Origin: Saussurea involucrata
Taxonomy: Eukaryota > Streptophyta > Magnoliopsida > Asterales > Asteraceae
NCBI GenBank assembly: GCA_033807775.1
Contig: CM066313.1
Span: forward strand, 85,561,484-85,625,483
Length of the DNA: 64,000 bases
Reading direction: 5' to 3'
Shown here piece after piece: positions 33,318 through 44,400 of this stretch. Under the pieces are notes generated by a model, which was not told the DNA's origin, searched no databases, and worked only from the letters and a program-made list of their open reading frames with translations. Within the stretch, counting starts at the first letter, position 1. The number at the start of each line of letters is the position of its first letter. The translations under genes were made by a program, and so were the position numbers.

Positions 33318-34843
33318 CGATAAGCTGACCTGATTCGTACCAAAAATCGTACTTCCACAGTTCTTCAATTCGATTTAACTATACTTTATTGATACATATA
33401 AACATAATTCAAAGTATGACTTCAATTCCAACTAATAATTTCAACATACACATAGTCTTAAAAAGAAGATGAACTCACAGTGCTTAGAACCCAGAGTCGG
33501 TGTGAAATCAAATCCAAATCTTTTTCCACCAAAACTGATTCAATAACCTATTTGAAAGACAATATAACTTGTGATTACCAATCCTTACAGAAACTGATTT
33601 GGAGAAGATGATTGAAATTCTTACCGGACAAAACTTAGAATTCGATTTCTCTCTGACTTGAAATCGTCTTCAAACACCTCCCAATTCAGAAGTTAGCTAA
33701 AAATGACCGACTCTCTCTCCCTCTCTCTCAATTTATACCCCAACTTATTTATCCAATTTAACCCAATACACTTCGAATTATAACCGTTTCCACTTCTGGT
33801 CTTTTAACATCGATTTATAACATAACTTCTAAAAATAACACACTCAAACTTTTAAAAGTTCTCCCATAATAAATGTACAATAATTATGGAAATTTCGAGG
33901 TGTTACAATGAATCACAATGTTTTTAACGATGATGAGGAGAGAGTCAACGTAGATGTTTATTTGATAACGATTGATGAAGATGATGAAACGCAGCTCGAT
34001 CATGGTGAAGATATTACAAAGAATAACATGGGGACGGATAAACGTAGAGTTGGAAATATTGAATCCAAACAAAATGATTGTATGGGTAAGTTTTTTGAAT
34101 GTGTTATAATGATTTATTTTCATAGTTTGATTCATGTAAATCATGAAAACAAATTTATCAGATCTTTATGTACTCTGGTCGTATTAGTTTATAGTTCATG
34201 TGTGTTCATGCGTGGGTTTATAGTTCATGTAAACAAATTTATCAGATCTTCATGTAATCTGGTCGTATGGGTTAATAGTTCATGTGTGTTCATGTGTGGA
34301 TAAACAGTTCATGTGAGTTCATTTGTTACATGAATGCTAACCAAAAGGACTATTGTATGCGTGTATATGATCATCGTGATTATGAACTTGAACTAGAACA
34401 TTTATGAACAATTTGATTATGAACATGTGTTGAACAAATTTATCAGATCTTCATCTAATATGGTCGTATAAGTTTATAGTTCATGTGTGTTCATGCATGA
34501 GTTTATGGTTCATATACACAAATTTATCAGATCTTCATGTAATCTGGTCGTATGGGTTAATAGTTCATGTGTGTTCAAGTGTGGATAAATTGAACATTTG
34601 AACATGTGTTGTTCATCGTTAACCAACGTGTTAACATCAAATGAACTCATTAAATATTACACATGGCCCAATTTTCACAAATACCTCTAACACTGATGTT
34701 CACTTCATTAAATATTACACATGGCCCAAAATTTATAATTAATGTGTTGATTACTTTTGATCTCATCCGTCAGTTTTAACCTCAATGGCTAAGATTTTGG
34801 TTAACGAAGTTAGCATGAAATATAGGGTTAACAAATGAACTCA

Positions 34844-34848
<5 letters not shown>

Positions 34849-34880
<32 letters not shown>
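34849..34880. repeat. (TA)n microsatellite between elements C and D
   Basis: About 30 bp of AT dinucleotides. Confidence 0.9.
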
Positions 34881-34884
<4 letters not shown>

Positions 34885-35544
34885 AGGTTTGTTAATTTTT
34901 GTTAACTTTATTAACCGTTTCAACCAATAGGAAGTCGTTTTCAATTGTAGTTTCACATGTATGTCCAACAATTAAATAGGGTATGAATGGAATTGCATGC
35001 ATTTTTTTTGTAACATTCATTTATTGAGAGAGTTACAAATCTCATCTTTTCCTTGATTCGAGCCATATGTTTAATTCTTAAATTTTTTGTAAGATTTAGT
35101 TTCAAATAAATGTATGAAAATATTGTTGCATTATGAACATAAACAACAAGATTATGAATCACGGTGTTTTTAACGATGATGAGGAGAGAGTCGACGTAGA
35201 TGTTCGTTCAATAATGATATCACCAACGATTGATGAAGATGATGAAACGCAACTCGATCACGGTGAACATTATGCACACCAGATTACCGAGACGGATAAA
35301 CGTAGAGTTGAAAACGTTTGTAGAGTTGAGGTTAACATGAGAAGTGTGAAAAGTGATTATGAATCGTTGAGAAATGAATGCACATTAGGATGAGATGCAT
35401 TGAGATAAGATGCACCGGGATGCACCAGATCAATTCCCTTCTAAGCCGCAATCCATGGGAGGACATTTGATTAAAAGTGATCAACGTGTTCAGATCCATT
35501 CTCATGCTTCTCACGTTAACCTCAACTTCTCACACGATCCTTTG
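34881..35544. mobile_element. (TA)n-bounded element D
   Basis: The left 500 bp parallels element C, including a coding-like stretch (35153-35392) rich in Asp/Glu (DDEERVDVD, DEDDETQLDH). The right 150 bp is the inverted relative of the starts of elements G and I (CACGATCC end). It may be a composite. No known domain is recognised in the open stretch. Confidence 0.55.
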
Positions 35545-35568
35545 CATATATATATATATATATATATA

Positions 35569-36223
35569 GCTATAGGTCCAAATGAAAAATGCTAAGTGTG
35601 TGAGAAATAGAGAAGTAATCATTCTAGCCATTCATACGGTCAAGATCGGATTTGACTAGTTAAGAATTGAGGATTTGACTGGTCAAAAGTTGCGGCTATT
35701 CCAAAAATAAAAGGACAGTTTTGTAACTTTTACAAAAACGTGGGACGATTTCATATTTGAACCTGTGTGATTCACATATGAACTATATGTTCATATGTGA
35801 ACCCATGTAATTCACGTATGAACTTCTTTTAACTAATTCACATATGAACCTTTGTGATTCATAAATGAACTAATTAACCGATTCACATATGAACTAATTA
35901 ACTGTAGGTTCATATGTGAATCAGTTGAACTAATTAACATATTCACATATGAATCTTTGTGTTCACATATGAACTAATTAACTGATTTTTCTATGAACTA
36001 ATTAACTGATTCACATATAAACGTATAGTTCATATGTGAATCACACATGTTCACATATGAACTCGTCCTGCATATTTTACGAAACTACCCCTCTATCTTT
36101 TGCAGACAACGTGAGAAATTATCCGATGTTTCTCAGTCAAAGCCGCAAATGTTGACCAGATGAAGGGCTAGGATCATTTCTCTATTTCTCACACACTTAA
36201 CATTTCTCATTTAAACCACTCCC
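35569..36223. mobile_element. (TA)n-bounded MITE E with a TTCACATATGAAC array
   Basis: Terminal inverted repeats of about 45 bp: left TGCTAAGTGTGTGAGAAATA and right TATTTCTCACACACTTAACA. Between them, 35765-36065 holds at least eight copies of TTCACATATGAA or its complement plus degenerate ones, spaced by TAATTAAC. (TA)n lies on both sides. No open frame. Confidence 0.75.

Positions 36224-36272
<49 letters not shown>
36224..36272. repeat. (TA)n microsatellite
   Basis: Nearly 50 bp of AT dinucleotides with two G interruptions. Confidence 0.9.
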
Positions 36273-36275
<3 letters not shown>

Positions 36276-36370
36276 AGATGCATCGAGATGTTCCAGATCA
36301 ATCTCCGTATCAAGCACGATTCATGGGTGGGCTTGATATTAAAAGTGACCAAGGGTTCAGATCCACTTCT
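36273..36370. mobile_element. Short (TA)n-bounded fragment F
   Basis: 98 bp related to the right part of element D (GATGAGATGCAT, TTAAAAGTGA, GATCCACTTCT), between two (TA)n tracts. Confidence 0.5.
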
Positions 36371-36398
36371 TATATATATATATATATATATATATATA

Positions 36399-37040
36399 GG
36401 CGAAGGATCGTGTGAGAAGTTAAGTTAGCGTGAGAAGTGGATCTGAACCCTTAATCACTTTTACGCGACGTTCTCTAAGTTGGAGAGAAAAGAAAAGAAA
36501 TGGATGGAAAAGAAAGGGAGGGAAAAGAAAGAATTGAAAAATAAGTTTGTGTTATCGAAAAGAAAGAAAATGAAAAGAAAGAAAAACAATATTTCATGTT
36601 CTTGAAGAGGAAAAAGGAAAGGAAAGATGATATTTTTACAAATATACCCTTTAAAAATATATGCTTCGTAATGAAACGTTAGATAGTTTTGTAATTTAAT
36701 TGGTTTAGTTTTAGTAATTTATTTAAAGGTTTCAATTTCATTCTTTCCCTTTCATTTAATTTCCTTTCCTCCCACATTTGGGAGGAAACTTATCATTATT
36801 TTCTTTCCGTTTCATTTTCTTTCCTTTCTCTCTTAATTTTTTTTTTCGAGAACATGAGTTTTTTCCCCTTCGTAAAAAGAGTTTTGAGAACACAACGTTA
36901 ATCTCAATTCTCAAAAACACTCATGAATAGTGTTTGATACGGGCATTAATCTGGTGCATCTCACCCTAATGTGTATCCAAAAGTCCAGATCCATTCTTAC
37001 ACTACTTACCATAACTTCACTTCTCACCGGAACCCAACCC
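36399..37040. mobile_element. (TA)n-bounded element G with a nested fold-back insert
   Basis: Begins GGCGAAGGATCGTGTGAGAA and ends with the partly complementary TTCTCACCGGAACCCAACCC. It is related to element I (47543-47759). It is interrupted at 36470-36853 by an element with GTTCTC...GAGAAC ends and purine-rich/pyrimidine-rich arms (AAAAGAAAGGG versus CTTTCC runs). Confidence 0.55.
36470..36853. mobile_element. Nested purine/pyrimidine fold-back MITE
   Basis: Left arm GAGAGAAAAGAAAAGAAATG, right arm TTTCTTTCCTTTCTCTC, with outer GTTCTC/GAGAAC. The arms could fold into one long hairpin. Confidence 0.55.
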
Positions 37041-37045
37041 TATAT

Positions 37046-37083
<38 letters not shown>
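37041..37083. repeat. (TA)n microsatellite
   Basis: AT dinucleotide tract closing the chain of (TA)n-bounded elements. Confidence 0.85.
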
Positions 37084-37086
<3 letters not shown>

Positions 37087-37385
37087 ATTCTTGTATGTTT
37101 CACTTTGAATGGTAAACCATATTTCCATAGAAATGGGATTTTATTACAGATAATCTTGGGTGTTCCACAAACCATGCCAGATTCTTTGGAACATCACAAA
37201 CTTCCCATAACACATTTCATTACAAAGAAACCAAACCTTTTTTTGTGTTTCTTGTTGTTCATTCATTCCAACTTTGAGAAACAAAATCAAACACTTGAAA
37301 ACATGATTCCTTGTTCCTCTCCCAATATCATTATCCCCTTCAAACCTTAAAAAACTCCCATTTTCATCCTTCTAACAAGGTACCA

Positions 37386-37393
37386 TATATAAA
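37386..37393 (+). promoter_or_regulatory. TATA box of the calmodulin-binding-like gene
   Basis: TATATAAA followed by CT-rich sequence, 104-111 bp before the start codon. Confidence 0.55.
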
Positions 37394-37452
37394 CCTCTCT
37401 CTATCTCTCATCCTCTCTTTCTTTCCTCTTATTTTCATATAATTCATCGCGA

Positions 37453-37479
37453 ATGCAGGTTCGTTCGATCCGAAAATAG
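37453..37479 (+). CDS. Upstream ORF (8 codons) in the 5' leader
   Basis: ATG CAG ... AAA TAG, peptide MQVRSIRK, ending 17 bases before the main ATG. If the leader starts after the TATA box, ribosomes would meet this ATG first. A regulatory effect is only a possibility. Confidence 0.35.
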   Translation: MQVRSIRK

Positions 37480-37496
37480 TTAGTTGTCGTTTACAA

Positions 37497-39407
37497 ATGG
37501 CATCAAAAGGACCCACGAAAGATAAGAAAACAACACCTTCCTCTGTACCAACGCGCAAACCTACGACCACACCACAAAAGAAAACCGCGAACCCCCCACC
37601 CTCTACAACCAAGAAAACACCCTCCGCGACCACAACCGAAACCAAAAAGGTTAAATCAACCCCGGCCGACAAAGCCAATCCGCCGCGAAAATCAGTAGAC
37701 AAGTCTCCATCGCCTTCTCTAAGGAGTCCTTCTCCATCGCCTTCTCTACGGAGTCCTTCTCCATCACCTTCTCTACGGAATCCTTCTCCATCTTCTTCTG
37801 TACGGAGTCCTTCTCCGCTCACTAGAAATTTACGGAGTGGTTCTCCACTTACAAAACGGAGTCCTTCTCCGCTTACTACAGAAAGAAATTTACGGAGTCC
37901 TTCTCCAATTACTAAAGATAGAAACTTACGGAGTCCTTCTCCCATTACTAAAGTAAAAAATGTTAAAGAAGTCGCGAAATCCCCCCCTCTTATTCCTAAA
38001 CCGGTAAATATCAAAAGCCCTACGAATGCGAAGAAGGAAAACACGAGCAATGCAAGTGCTAAGAAGGCGACAACCAAGGAACCAACAAAGCCTACGTCAA
38101 AATCGGAGAAAAAACCAAGTGAATCGGATCATAAGAAACAAGAAGATGATCAAAATATTGTGATTCAAGAACAAGATTGCGAAAAGACGCCGGATTCTGC
38201 CTCCGTTGCTACTGATATTGATGGTTTGGAATTAGAAGAAAATGATAAGCAAAATGGAGATGATGAAGAACATACAGAAAATACAGATTCTCATGATCCT
38301 TTTCCATTACCTTTAGAAGATGATCACGAAATCACTCCATCGCGCGATGAATCCAAAGTGGGTTCTCAATTTAACGATGATCAAGAAACTGAGAATCAAC
38401 GGCATCAACCAGAATCAGAACCAGAACCAGAATCAAAACCTGTAGAGTCAGAACCGGAACCAGAATTAAAACCAGAATCAAAACCAGATGCAGAAACAGA
38501 ACTAGAACAGGAACCGGCATCGCAAGCAGAACCAGAATCAAAACCTGTAGAGTCGGAACCAGAACTAGAACCGGAACCGGCTTCGCAAGCAGAAGCAGAA
38601 GCAGAACCAGAACCAGAACCAAAATCAGAACCGGAATCAAAACCAGAACCAGAATTGGAACCGGAATCAAAACCAGGACCGAAATCAAAACCCGAAGCAG
38701 AATTGGAACCAGAACCAGAACCGGAACCCGAACTGGAACCAGAAGTTGAGCCTAAACCGGGGACAGAATTGGAACCAGGAGTAGAGAAACCCGAAGTGGA
38801 AGATAAGTTGGAGCCGCAATTGGAACCAAAAGTAGAGCCGCAACCCGAGCAAGAGCCGCAACAGGAACCTGAATTAGAGCCGCAAGCCGAAGTGGAACGT
38901 AAGCCGGAGCCACAACAAGAACCAAATTTACAGCCGAAACCCGAAGCAGAGCATAAGCCGGAGACAAAATCGGAGCCAGATTCAAACCCGAAACCCGAAC
39001 CTGAACCTAAACCTAAACCAAACCCGAAACTTGATCCTAAACGGAACCCAAAGATCGCCTTTTTTGCCAGCCTTGCAGCGGATGCAAAATTGGCCAAAGA
39101 AAATCGAGCACTGAAAAAGGAAGAAGACAGTAGTAGTACTAAAAAGGAGGAAAAGGTAATATTGGAAAAGAATAACAAAAATGAAGAAGGTGGTGGAAGG
39201 GTGGCAGAAGGCGGAGTTACGGCGGCGAGTGTGGTGGCGACGGCGGTTAGAAACCAGCAAGCGGTAGGTCACTCAAAGAAGGATAATAATACGGCATATA
39301 ATGAGATGATAGAGGAGACTGTAAGCAAGCTTCGTCAAAAAAGGAAGAATAAAGTGAGTGCATTGGTTGGTGCCTTTGAAACCGTGATTTCTTTGGAATC
39401 CGATTAA
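37497..39407 (+). CDS. Calmodulin-binding-domain protein with Ser/Pro and Pro/Glu repeats
   Basis: 636 codons, no intron. The N-terminus is basic and Lys/Thr/Pro-rich (1-65). Residues about 68-151 are SPSPSLRSPSP-type repeats, likely Pro-directed phosphosites. Residues about 302-511 are a highly acidic EPEPEPK low-complexity stretch. A Lys/Arg linker and KIAFFASLAADAK follow. The last 36 residues, with VSKLRQKRKNKVSALVGAFE and then TVISLE, match the core of the plant calmodulin-binding domain (PF07839), a basic amphipathic helix that binds calmodulin in PICBP-like proteins. No signal peptide or membrane segment. The disordered repeats are not informative about function. The start is the first ATG of the frame and follows a TATA box. 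Calmodulin binding is inferred from the C-terminus alone; its physiological role is unknown. Confidence 0.8.
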   Translation: MASKGPTKDKKTTPSSVPTRKPTTTPQKKTANPPPSTTKKTPSATTTETKKVKSTPADKANPPRKSVDKSPSPSLRSPSPSPSLRSPSPSPSLRNPSPSSSVRSPSPLTRNLRSGSPLTKRSPSPLTTERNLRSPSPITKDRNLRSPSPITKVKNVKEVAKSPPLIPKPVNIKSPTNAKKENTSNASAKKATTKEPTKPTSKSEKKPSESDHKKQEDDQNIVIQEQDCEKTPDSASVATDIDGLELEENDKQNGDDEEHTENTDSHDPFPLPLEDDHEITPSRDESKVGSQFNDDQETENQRHQPESEPEPESKPVESEPEPELKPESKPDAETELEQEPASQAEPESKPVESEPELEPEPASQAEAEAEPEPEPKSEPESKPEPELEPESKPGPKSKPEAELEPEPEPEPELEPEVEPKPGTELEPGVEKPEVEDKLEPQLEPKVEPQPEQEPQQEPELEPQAEVERKPEPQQEPNLQPKPEAEHKPETKSEPDSNPKPEPEPKPKPNPKLDPKRNPKIAFFASLAADAKLAKENRALKKEEDSSSTKKEEKVILEKNNKNEEGGGRVAEGGVTAASVVATAVRNQQAVGHSKKDNNTAYNEMIEETVSKLRQKRKNKVSALVGAFETVISLESD

Positions 39408-39631
39408 TAACCGATTTACCGAATTTTCGTTTTTTTTTATTTTTTATTTTGTGGTCTCGGATTTTTTTTAAATTTGTATTTACGAGTACGATAATTATAT
39501 ACAAGTAAATTTAATTCGTATGGTACGGAATATGTAAATCGATTTTGAATTGTTTCGATTTGTGATATGTTGTGTGCAAATAACTTAAATGTATGTAGGT
39601 GATGAAATATTGATGGGATCGAGATATAAGA

Positions 39632-39998
39632 AAATCTTCAATGTAAGGTTCTTACAAGTAAAAAGTATAGCGATATATAGAAACTATTATTGTGAGGAGT
39701 TTTTATAAGAACTAAAACTCATTTAAGTTTCTTAAATAAGAATTTTGGTTCTTACCTATTTTTGGTGTGAAATGACATATGACTAGTTTTTCTTTTTATT
39801 TTATTGGATTTATAATCATAAATTTTAGATACTTAACTTATATAAAAATACATGAGACCCATAAAAAAGGTTCTTGTAAAAACTATCATTATAACATTTT
39901 ATGTGAATTCTTGTTTTAATGAGTTAGAAGTGAGGTGACAACAAAAAATGTAAAAATGAGGTTCTTATAAGAACCTCCACTATAGATGCTCTAAAGAT
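39632..39998. repeat. Inverted-repeat MITE-like element
   Basis: The left end AATGTAAGGTTCTTACAAG and the right end GAGGTTCTTATAAGAACCTC share an inverted AGGTTCTTA motif; the AGAACC core recurs internally. Borders are approximate. The rest of 39408-41327 is AT-rich without a supportable gene. Confidence 0.4.
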
Positions 39999-40300
39999 GT
40001 CAAACCGTGATCATCTATGTGTCTGAGGTCCTGCATTATATGTTGGATTATAATTGGCTAATACCCGTCTAGATTGACGTGATGGTGAATTGGTTATGGC
40101 GATGACGTAGACAATAATTGGCGTGCGTGATTTGGATATTAAGTTGATATTTATAGTGTTAAACTTAAGTGATAGACGTTGCGGTTGACAACAAGTCATG
40201 GTTACTGACTAAGCCAAAACAAAATTTTCGAAGGTAAAAACGATAAAAAAAACAATAGAAGCCGACCCCTACACCCATTGCACGAGTAAAATATTACTTA

Positions 40301-40553
40301 TGGGCCATTTTCTAAACACTTACCTTGACAAATAAGCACTTAACCAGTTCAATTATTTTACCGACTGAACATAATAAAGACCGATAATCTTACTCGATGA
40401 GGGTGACGACTCTTACTCGATAAACATTTAGTGGGTTATAAACACTTACCATCAATTCATTTTGATGACAAGGAATGTTACCCCATGAGTAAATGAGAGT
40501 GATGACTTTTATCGGTAAACGTTTACCCAGTAAACGTTTGGTAAATGACCCTT
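40301..40553. repeat. MITE-like element with GGGCCATTT/AAATGACCC ends
   Basis: Left GGGCCATTTTCTAAACACTTA and right AACGTTTGGTAAATGACCC are imperfect inverted repeats; internal motifs TTACTCGATAA and GTAAACGTTT recur. TTA is present next to both ends, but the duplication is not certain. Confidence 0.4.
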
Positions 40554-41042
40554 AAATCAAGTAAAAAGGAACAAGGTCTTAAAGCATGATCACTATATCT
40601 TTTGTTTTTGTTTATCAATCCTTTATGGAAATAAAAAGGGGATGATACCTGGCATAGTATACCTCATTGTTTAGTCAACGAAATGTACGTATGACATTGC
40701 TCGTATTTATGATCTTAATAAAATAATGGTGAGTGAATTAGTAGAATTTGAAGATAGAATACATAGGGATAACCCCCCATTCCGTGAAATGACTATCTAA
40801 GGGAACAAACCGAAGGTACTTGACTTATTCGAACATATTGATAACAACTTAAAGCTAAAAGCACGTCACTTGATTGGCGGGGAGGAGCATCTAAAAGTAG
40901 ATTTAATCAATCATAACCTACATTTTAACAAATCCTCAATTACCGAATAATATTCTTGTATGTGGATATAAAATGTTTATTATAACTTAAAGTCATATCA
41001 TCAATTTTAAATATTTTGTTTTACTTTTTAATTATTTATAGT

Positions 41043-41067
41043 TAAACAAACAAACAAACAAACAAAC
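41043..41067. repeat. (AAAC)n microsatellite
   Basis: Five to six AAAC/CAAA units in an AT-rich intergenic stretch. Confidence 0.85.
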
Positions 41068-41327
41068 TTGTAAAGACAAGTAAAAATAGTTGTTAAAAAA
41101 CTAATGGTTAAACTAAATATAAAATAACAAAATCATCTTTAACTTTAAATCACCTCATTATCTTATTTATATTTTTGAAAAAACATAAATAATTGAATTT
41201 TGGACTGTCGTTGTAAATAAAATAAATCCATGAGAATAATCTGTAAATCGAGTATAGTTTAGGTACCAAATTTGTAATTTAAAATGCACGGGTGGGGGTG
41301 GGTGTTTACTATAGGCGGAAATCATTC

Positions 41328-41348
41328 CACGTGTACAGTATACGTGTC
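41328..41348 (+). promoter_or_regulatory. G-box and ABRE-like sites upstream of the SDR gene
   Basis: CACGTG at 41328-41333 and ACGTGTC at 41342-41348, about 120-140 bp before the start codon. These are typical bZIP/bHLH sites in plant promoters or leaders. No experiment supports use. Confidence 0.4.
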
Positions 41349-41469
41349 AGCATCTTCTATTTGCCATCTGCCACTCTTTCTTCTTCCTTCGCTTTTCCCC
41401 TTTCAACAAACAGACTCCGGTTCCCTCCGATTCTCCGATTCGAGCACCGAAGGAAGCAATCATACGATC

Positions 41470-44400
41470 ATGTCTCGTTTAATCCATTCCAGATTATCCC
41501 CCTCAAGATTTTTGTAAGTATTTTAATCTCATTCGTCCGGTTGTTCCGCAATAATTCGTCAAAAATCGCACAAAATGAACCCTATGTCAAAATCAAATCA
41601 AATGGGGGTTTCCTTTGTAGTTTAAGAGGAACATTAATTTTTTCAATCGTGGAAGTAATTTATAAATCAAAAGTTAAGGAGGTGTGTGTTAGATTGAATT
41701 AGTGTAAAAGAAACCCCATCGCTTATAGAATCGAATGAGATTTCTATTTCCTTTTATTTTTGTGTAATTTACGAAGAAAACTTGTGATTTGAGCCGATGG
41801 CGTAATTTATTGTGTGAATGTAAACTATGGAGATCAAATTTTATGTTATTTAAAGTCAATTATGTTTATTGTTCTCTTTAGCGTTCTTAAATTGGACTTT
41901 GATTATGATGGAAAGGGAGTTTTATGAGTCTTAGTTCAGTTTTTCATCGATTAGTTTACTCACAGTTGATTTAATTTCTTGATTTGTATGTAAAACCTAA
42001 GCAATACATTGGGTTCAATTCGAAGAGGGAGATATTTGTCAACAGAATCTAGTAAGATTGATGAACCACTTAAAGTAGAGGAAGCAGAGCCAGTAAATGC
42101 CCCACCTCCTCCAGTAGAAAAGGTACTTCCAAGTTTTGTTTTTCTATTTATTTTTTGTGTTTGTGTTGAATTGGCTTATTTTGTGAGATTATGTTTAGAC
42201 AGTGACAAAGGATTTTTTTTTTACTCAAAAGGGATGACAAGATCATTTAGGGTTATCATCTCAAATGGCCACCTCATGATTATAGCCACCTCAATTTTTC
42301 CCACAAAATAACCAAGAAACCGCAAGCACTTTTCCTTGCGGTTTTTGACAAATCTGACACATCCAGTGAAAAAGCTCCCCCCCCTTCTGCAAGTTGCGGT
42401 GTCGTAGTCCCTTGCGTCTACGCACAAAAAGCATGCCAAACTCGCAAACTTCGAATCTGCAAGCCCATTTCGTATCTTGTGAAACCGCAAGGAAAAGTAC
42501 CTTGCGGGCTGCGGCGTTTACTGCGGTTGCTTGGCTATTTTATGAGAAAATTTAGTCAGGTGGCTATAAAGTAAATATTTTTTTTTCTTCGTAATTTGGT
42601 TATTTATGATGATAACCCATAATACCCTTAGATAAAATAGTAATGCAACTTTTGACCATTAGTCTGCTCTTCAATAAAGATAAATTATAGGAGTCTTGTG
42701 AACCAAATCATTGCTACGAGTATCATTTAATAATCACTCGAGGTAAAATAAGTAATAATGGAATGGAACTTTGCCAACAAAGGAAATGTTGCATTTTAGA
42801 AGACAACCCAAAATGAAGATTGTTGCATTTATTTAGGGATGTAGGGAATATTTCATGAATGAGGTATCTTGATCTTGTAATCCTTGTGTGTGTGTGTATT
42901 AATAGTTTATTTTTGATATTTTTTGGAATCAGTTACTTGTGCTGGGTGGAAATGGGTTTGTTGGCTCGCACGTATGCAAAGAAGCGTTGGATCGTGGCTT
43001 GTCGGTTGCGAGCCTTAGCAGGTATGTTTAATTGTCTACTTTAACATCACCTTACATGAATTTCATGTAGTTGAGAGTATGACCCAATATGTGCTCCTTG
43101 ACTCCATGTCTGATATTATACTTTTTGTCTTATCTTATGTCTTTATCCGATACAATGTATATATTTTATGTTATGTGGATCGGTCATTGATGAACTATAA
43201 AACTTCTACTTTAAAGTTATCTTAAACAGTTTAGTAGCCCAAATCGTGCATAGTTCATGAAAACAAATTGCTCAAATTAGTTCTGAATATAATTTCTGAG
43301 TTACACCATCAAAATGAAGAAGCCATTGTCAGAAAATGCTGATTTCACGCAAGCTGTTTATTATAACTGAAATAAATAAAAGTCTAAAATCATAGAATGA
43401 GTCCACAAACTCTTGCATATGCTCCACATCACTTTGATATGCTGCTAATTTGTCCATGTATGTTACTGAACTATCAAATGCAGATCTGGCAAGTCATCTA
43501 TCCAAGACCCATGGGCTAGCAAAGTCAGTTGGCATCAAGGTATTATATTTTTTTGGTGTGCATGGTCCAGTTTTTATCTTTACGGGCATATGTATCTATA
43601 TATGAAGTTGGGGGTTGTTTAGTGTTTACTATCTGCTGACCGCCTCTTACCGGGTAAGAGGTGACATTGTTTACCAACATACTCTGACCCACAAATATGT
43701 CAACTTAAATGCTGACCCGGTAAGATGATTTAGATGTCTTAAGATCACTAATCTTTTGCTTTGTGTTACGATAGGAGACTTGCTGTCAGGCGATTCATGG
43801 AAGGAAGCACTCGGTGGAGTCACTTCTGTTGTATGTATCATCTTCTTCCCACTAAATTTCCCCGATAAATAGCTCTATTTTTTTCGCTTTACTGTTATGT
43901 GCTATGTTTCATAGTTGATAGCTATCACTGGTTTCTTTCCGCTTTTAGATTATTAAACTCGTTTTAATCCGTGCCTTAAATCTTCCAGATCTCTTGTGTT
44001 GGTGGTTTTGGTTCCAACTCCCACATGTACAAGATCAATGGAACTGCAAATATCAATGCCGTTAGAGCTGCTGCCGAAAAAGGTTTGACCATTTTCTATC
44101 TGATATAAACGATAAACCCTTAAGAGAGTAGTATTCACGTAATCTTGATATTATTGCAATGAAGTCAATTGCTTAAAATTCTTGGTGTTCACAGTTGTAA
44201 TTTGTTCTTGATTCTTGCGTACAGGGGTTAAGAGATTCGTCTACATATCTGCTTCTGACTTTGGTGTGGTTAATTACTTGCTACAAGGATATTATGATGG
44301 AAAGGTACTTATGGACCAGTTTTCATGTTTAGAATTATTTTGAGTTTCTATATTTATTAAAAACTATACATTATCCCTTCAATTTTCATTTAATCACCTA

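Larger units (their letters stand above)
32034..33907 (-). mobile_element. Solo LTR of a Gypsy-type element
   Basis: 1874 bp with TGAAACACCC at the left and GGTGTTACA at the right, flanked by perfect 5-bp repeats ATGAA (32029-32033 and 33908-33912). The ends match the TGTAACACC-type LTR termini of Gypsy elements read on the - strand. Inside are a tandem repeat (32596-32822) and a CCGG-rich array (33023-33317). The internal region and second LTR are absent, so it arose by LTR-LTR recombination. Confidence 0.8.
31739..34848. mobile_element. (TA)n-bounded element C, interrupted by a solo LTR
   Basis: Inverted ends: the left has GTTAACTTTGTTAACCC; the right has GGTTAACGAAGTTAGC and ATAGGGTTAAC. 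It is bordered by microsatellite on both sides. The left 280 bp and the part after the solo LTR match element D (34881 onward) closely, which defines the empty site at 32034/33907. The interior has a short open stretch (33908-34090) also present in D, then degenerate repeats of TAGTTCATGTGTGTTCATG. Confidence 0.6.

Noticed and set aside
38371..39272. Long minus-strand frames opposite the Pro/Glu-rich gene
   Set aside because: Gly/Ser- and Leu/Val-rich shadows of the repetitive GAACCAGAA text; the plus frame has the conserved calmodulin-binding C-terminus.
41284..41517. Earlier in-frame ATG for the SDR gene at 41284
   Set aside because: The extension (HGWGWVFTIGGNH...) is unlike family N-termini and covers G-box-like promoter sequence; the ATG at 41470 gives the expected presequence.
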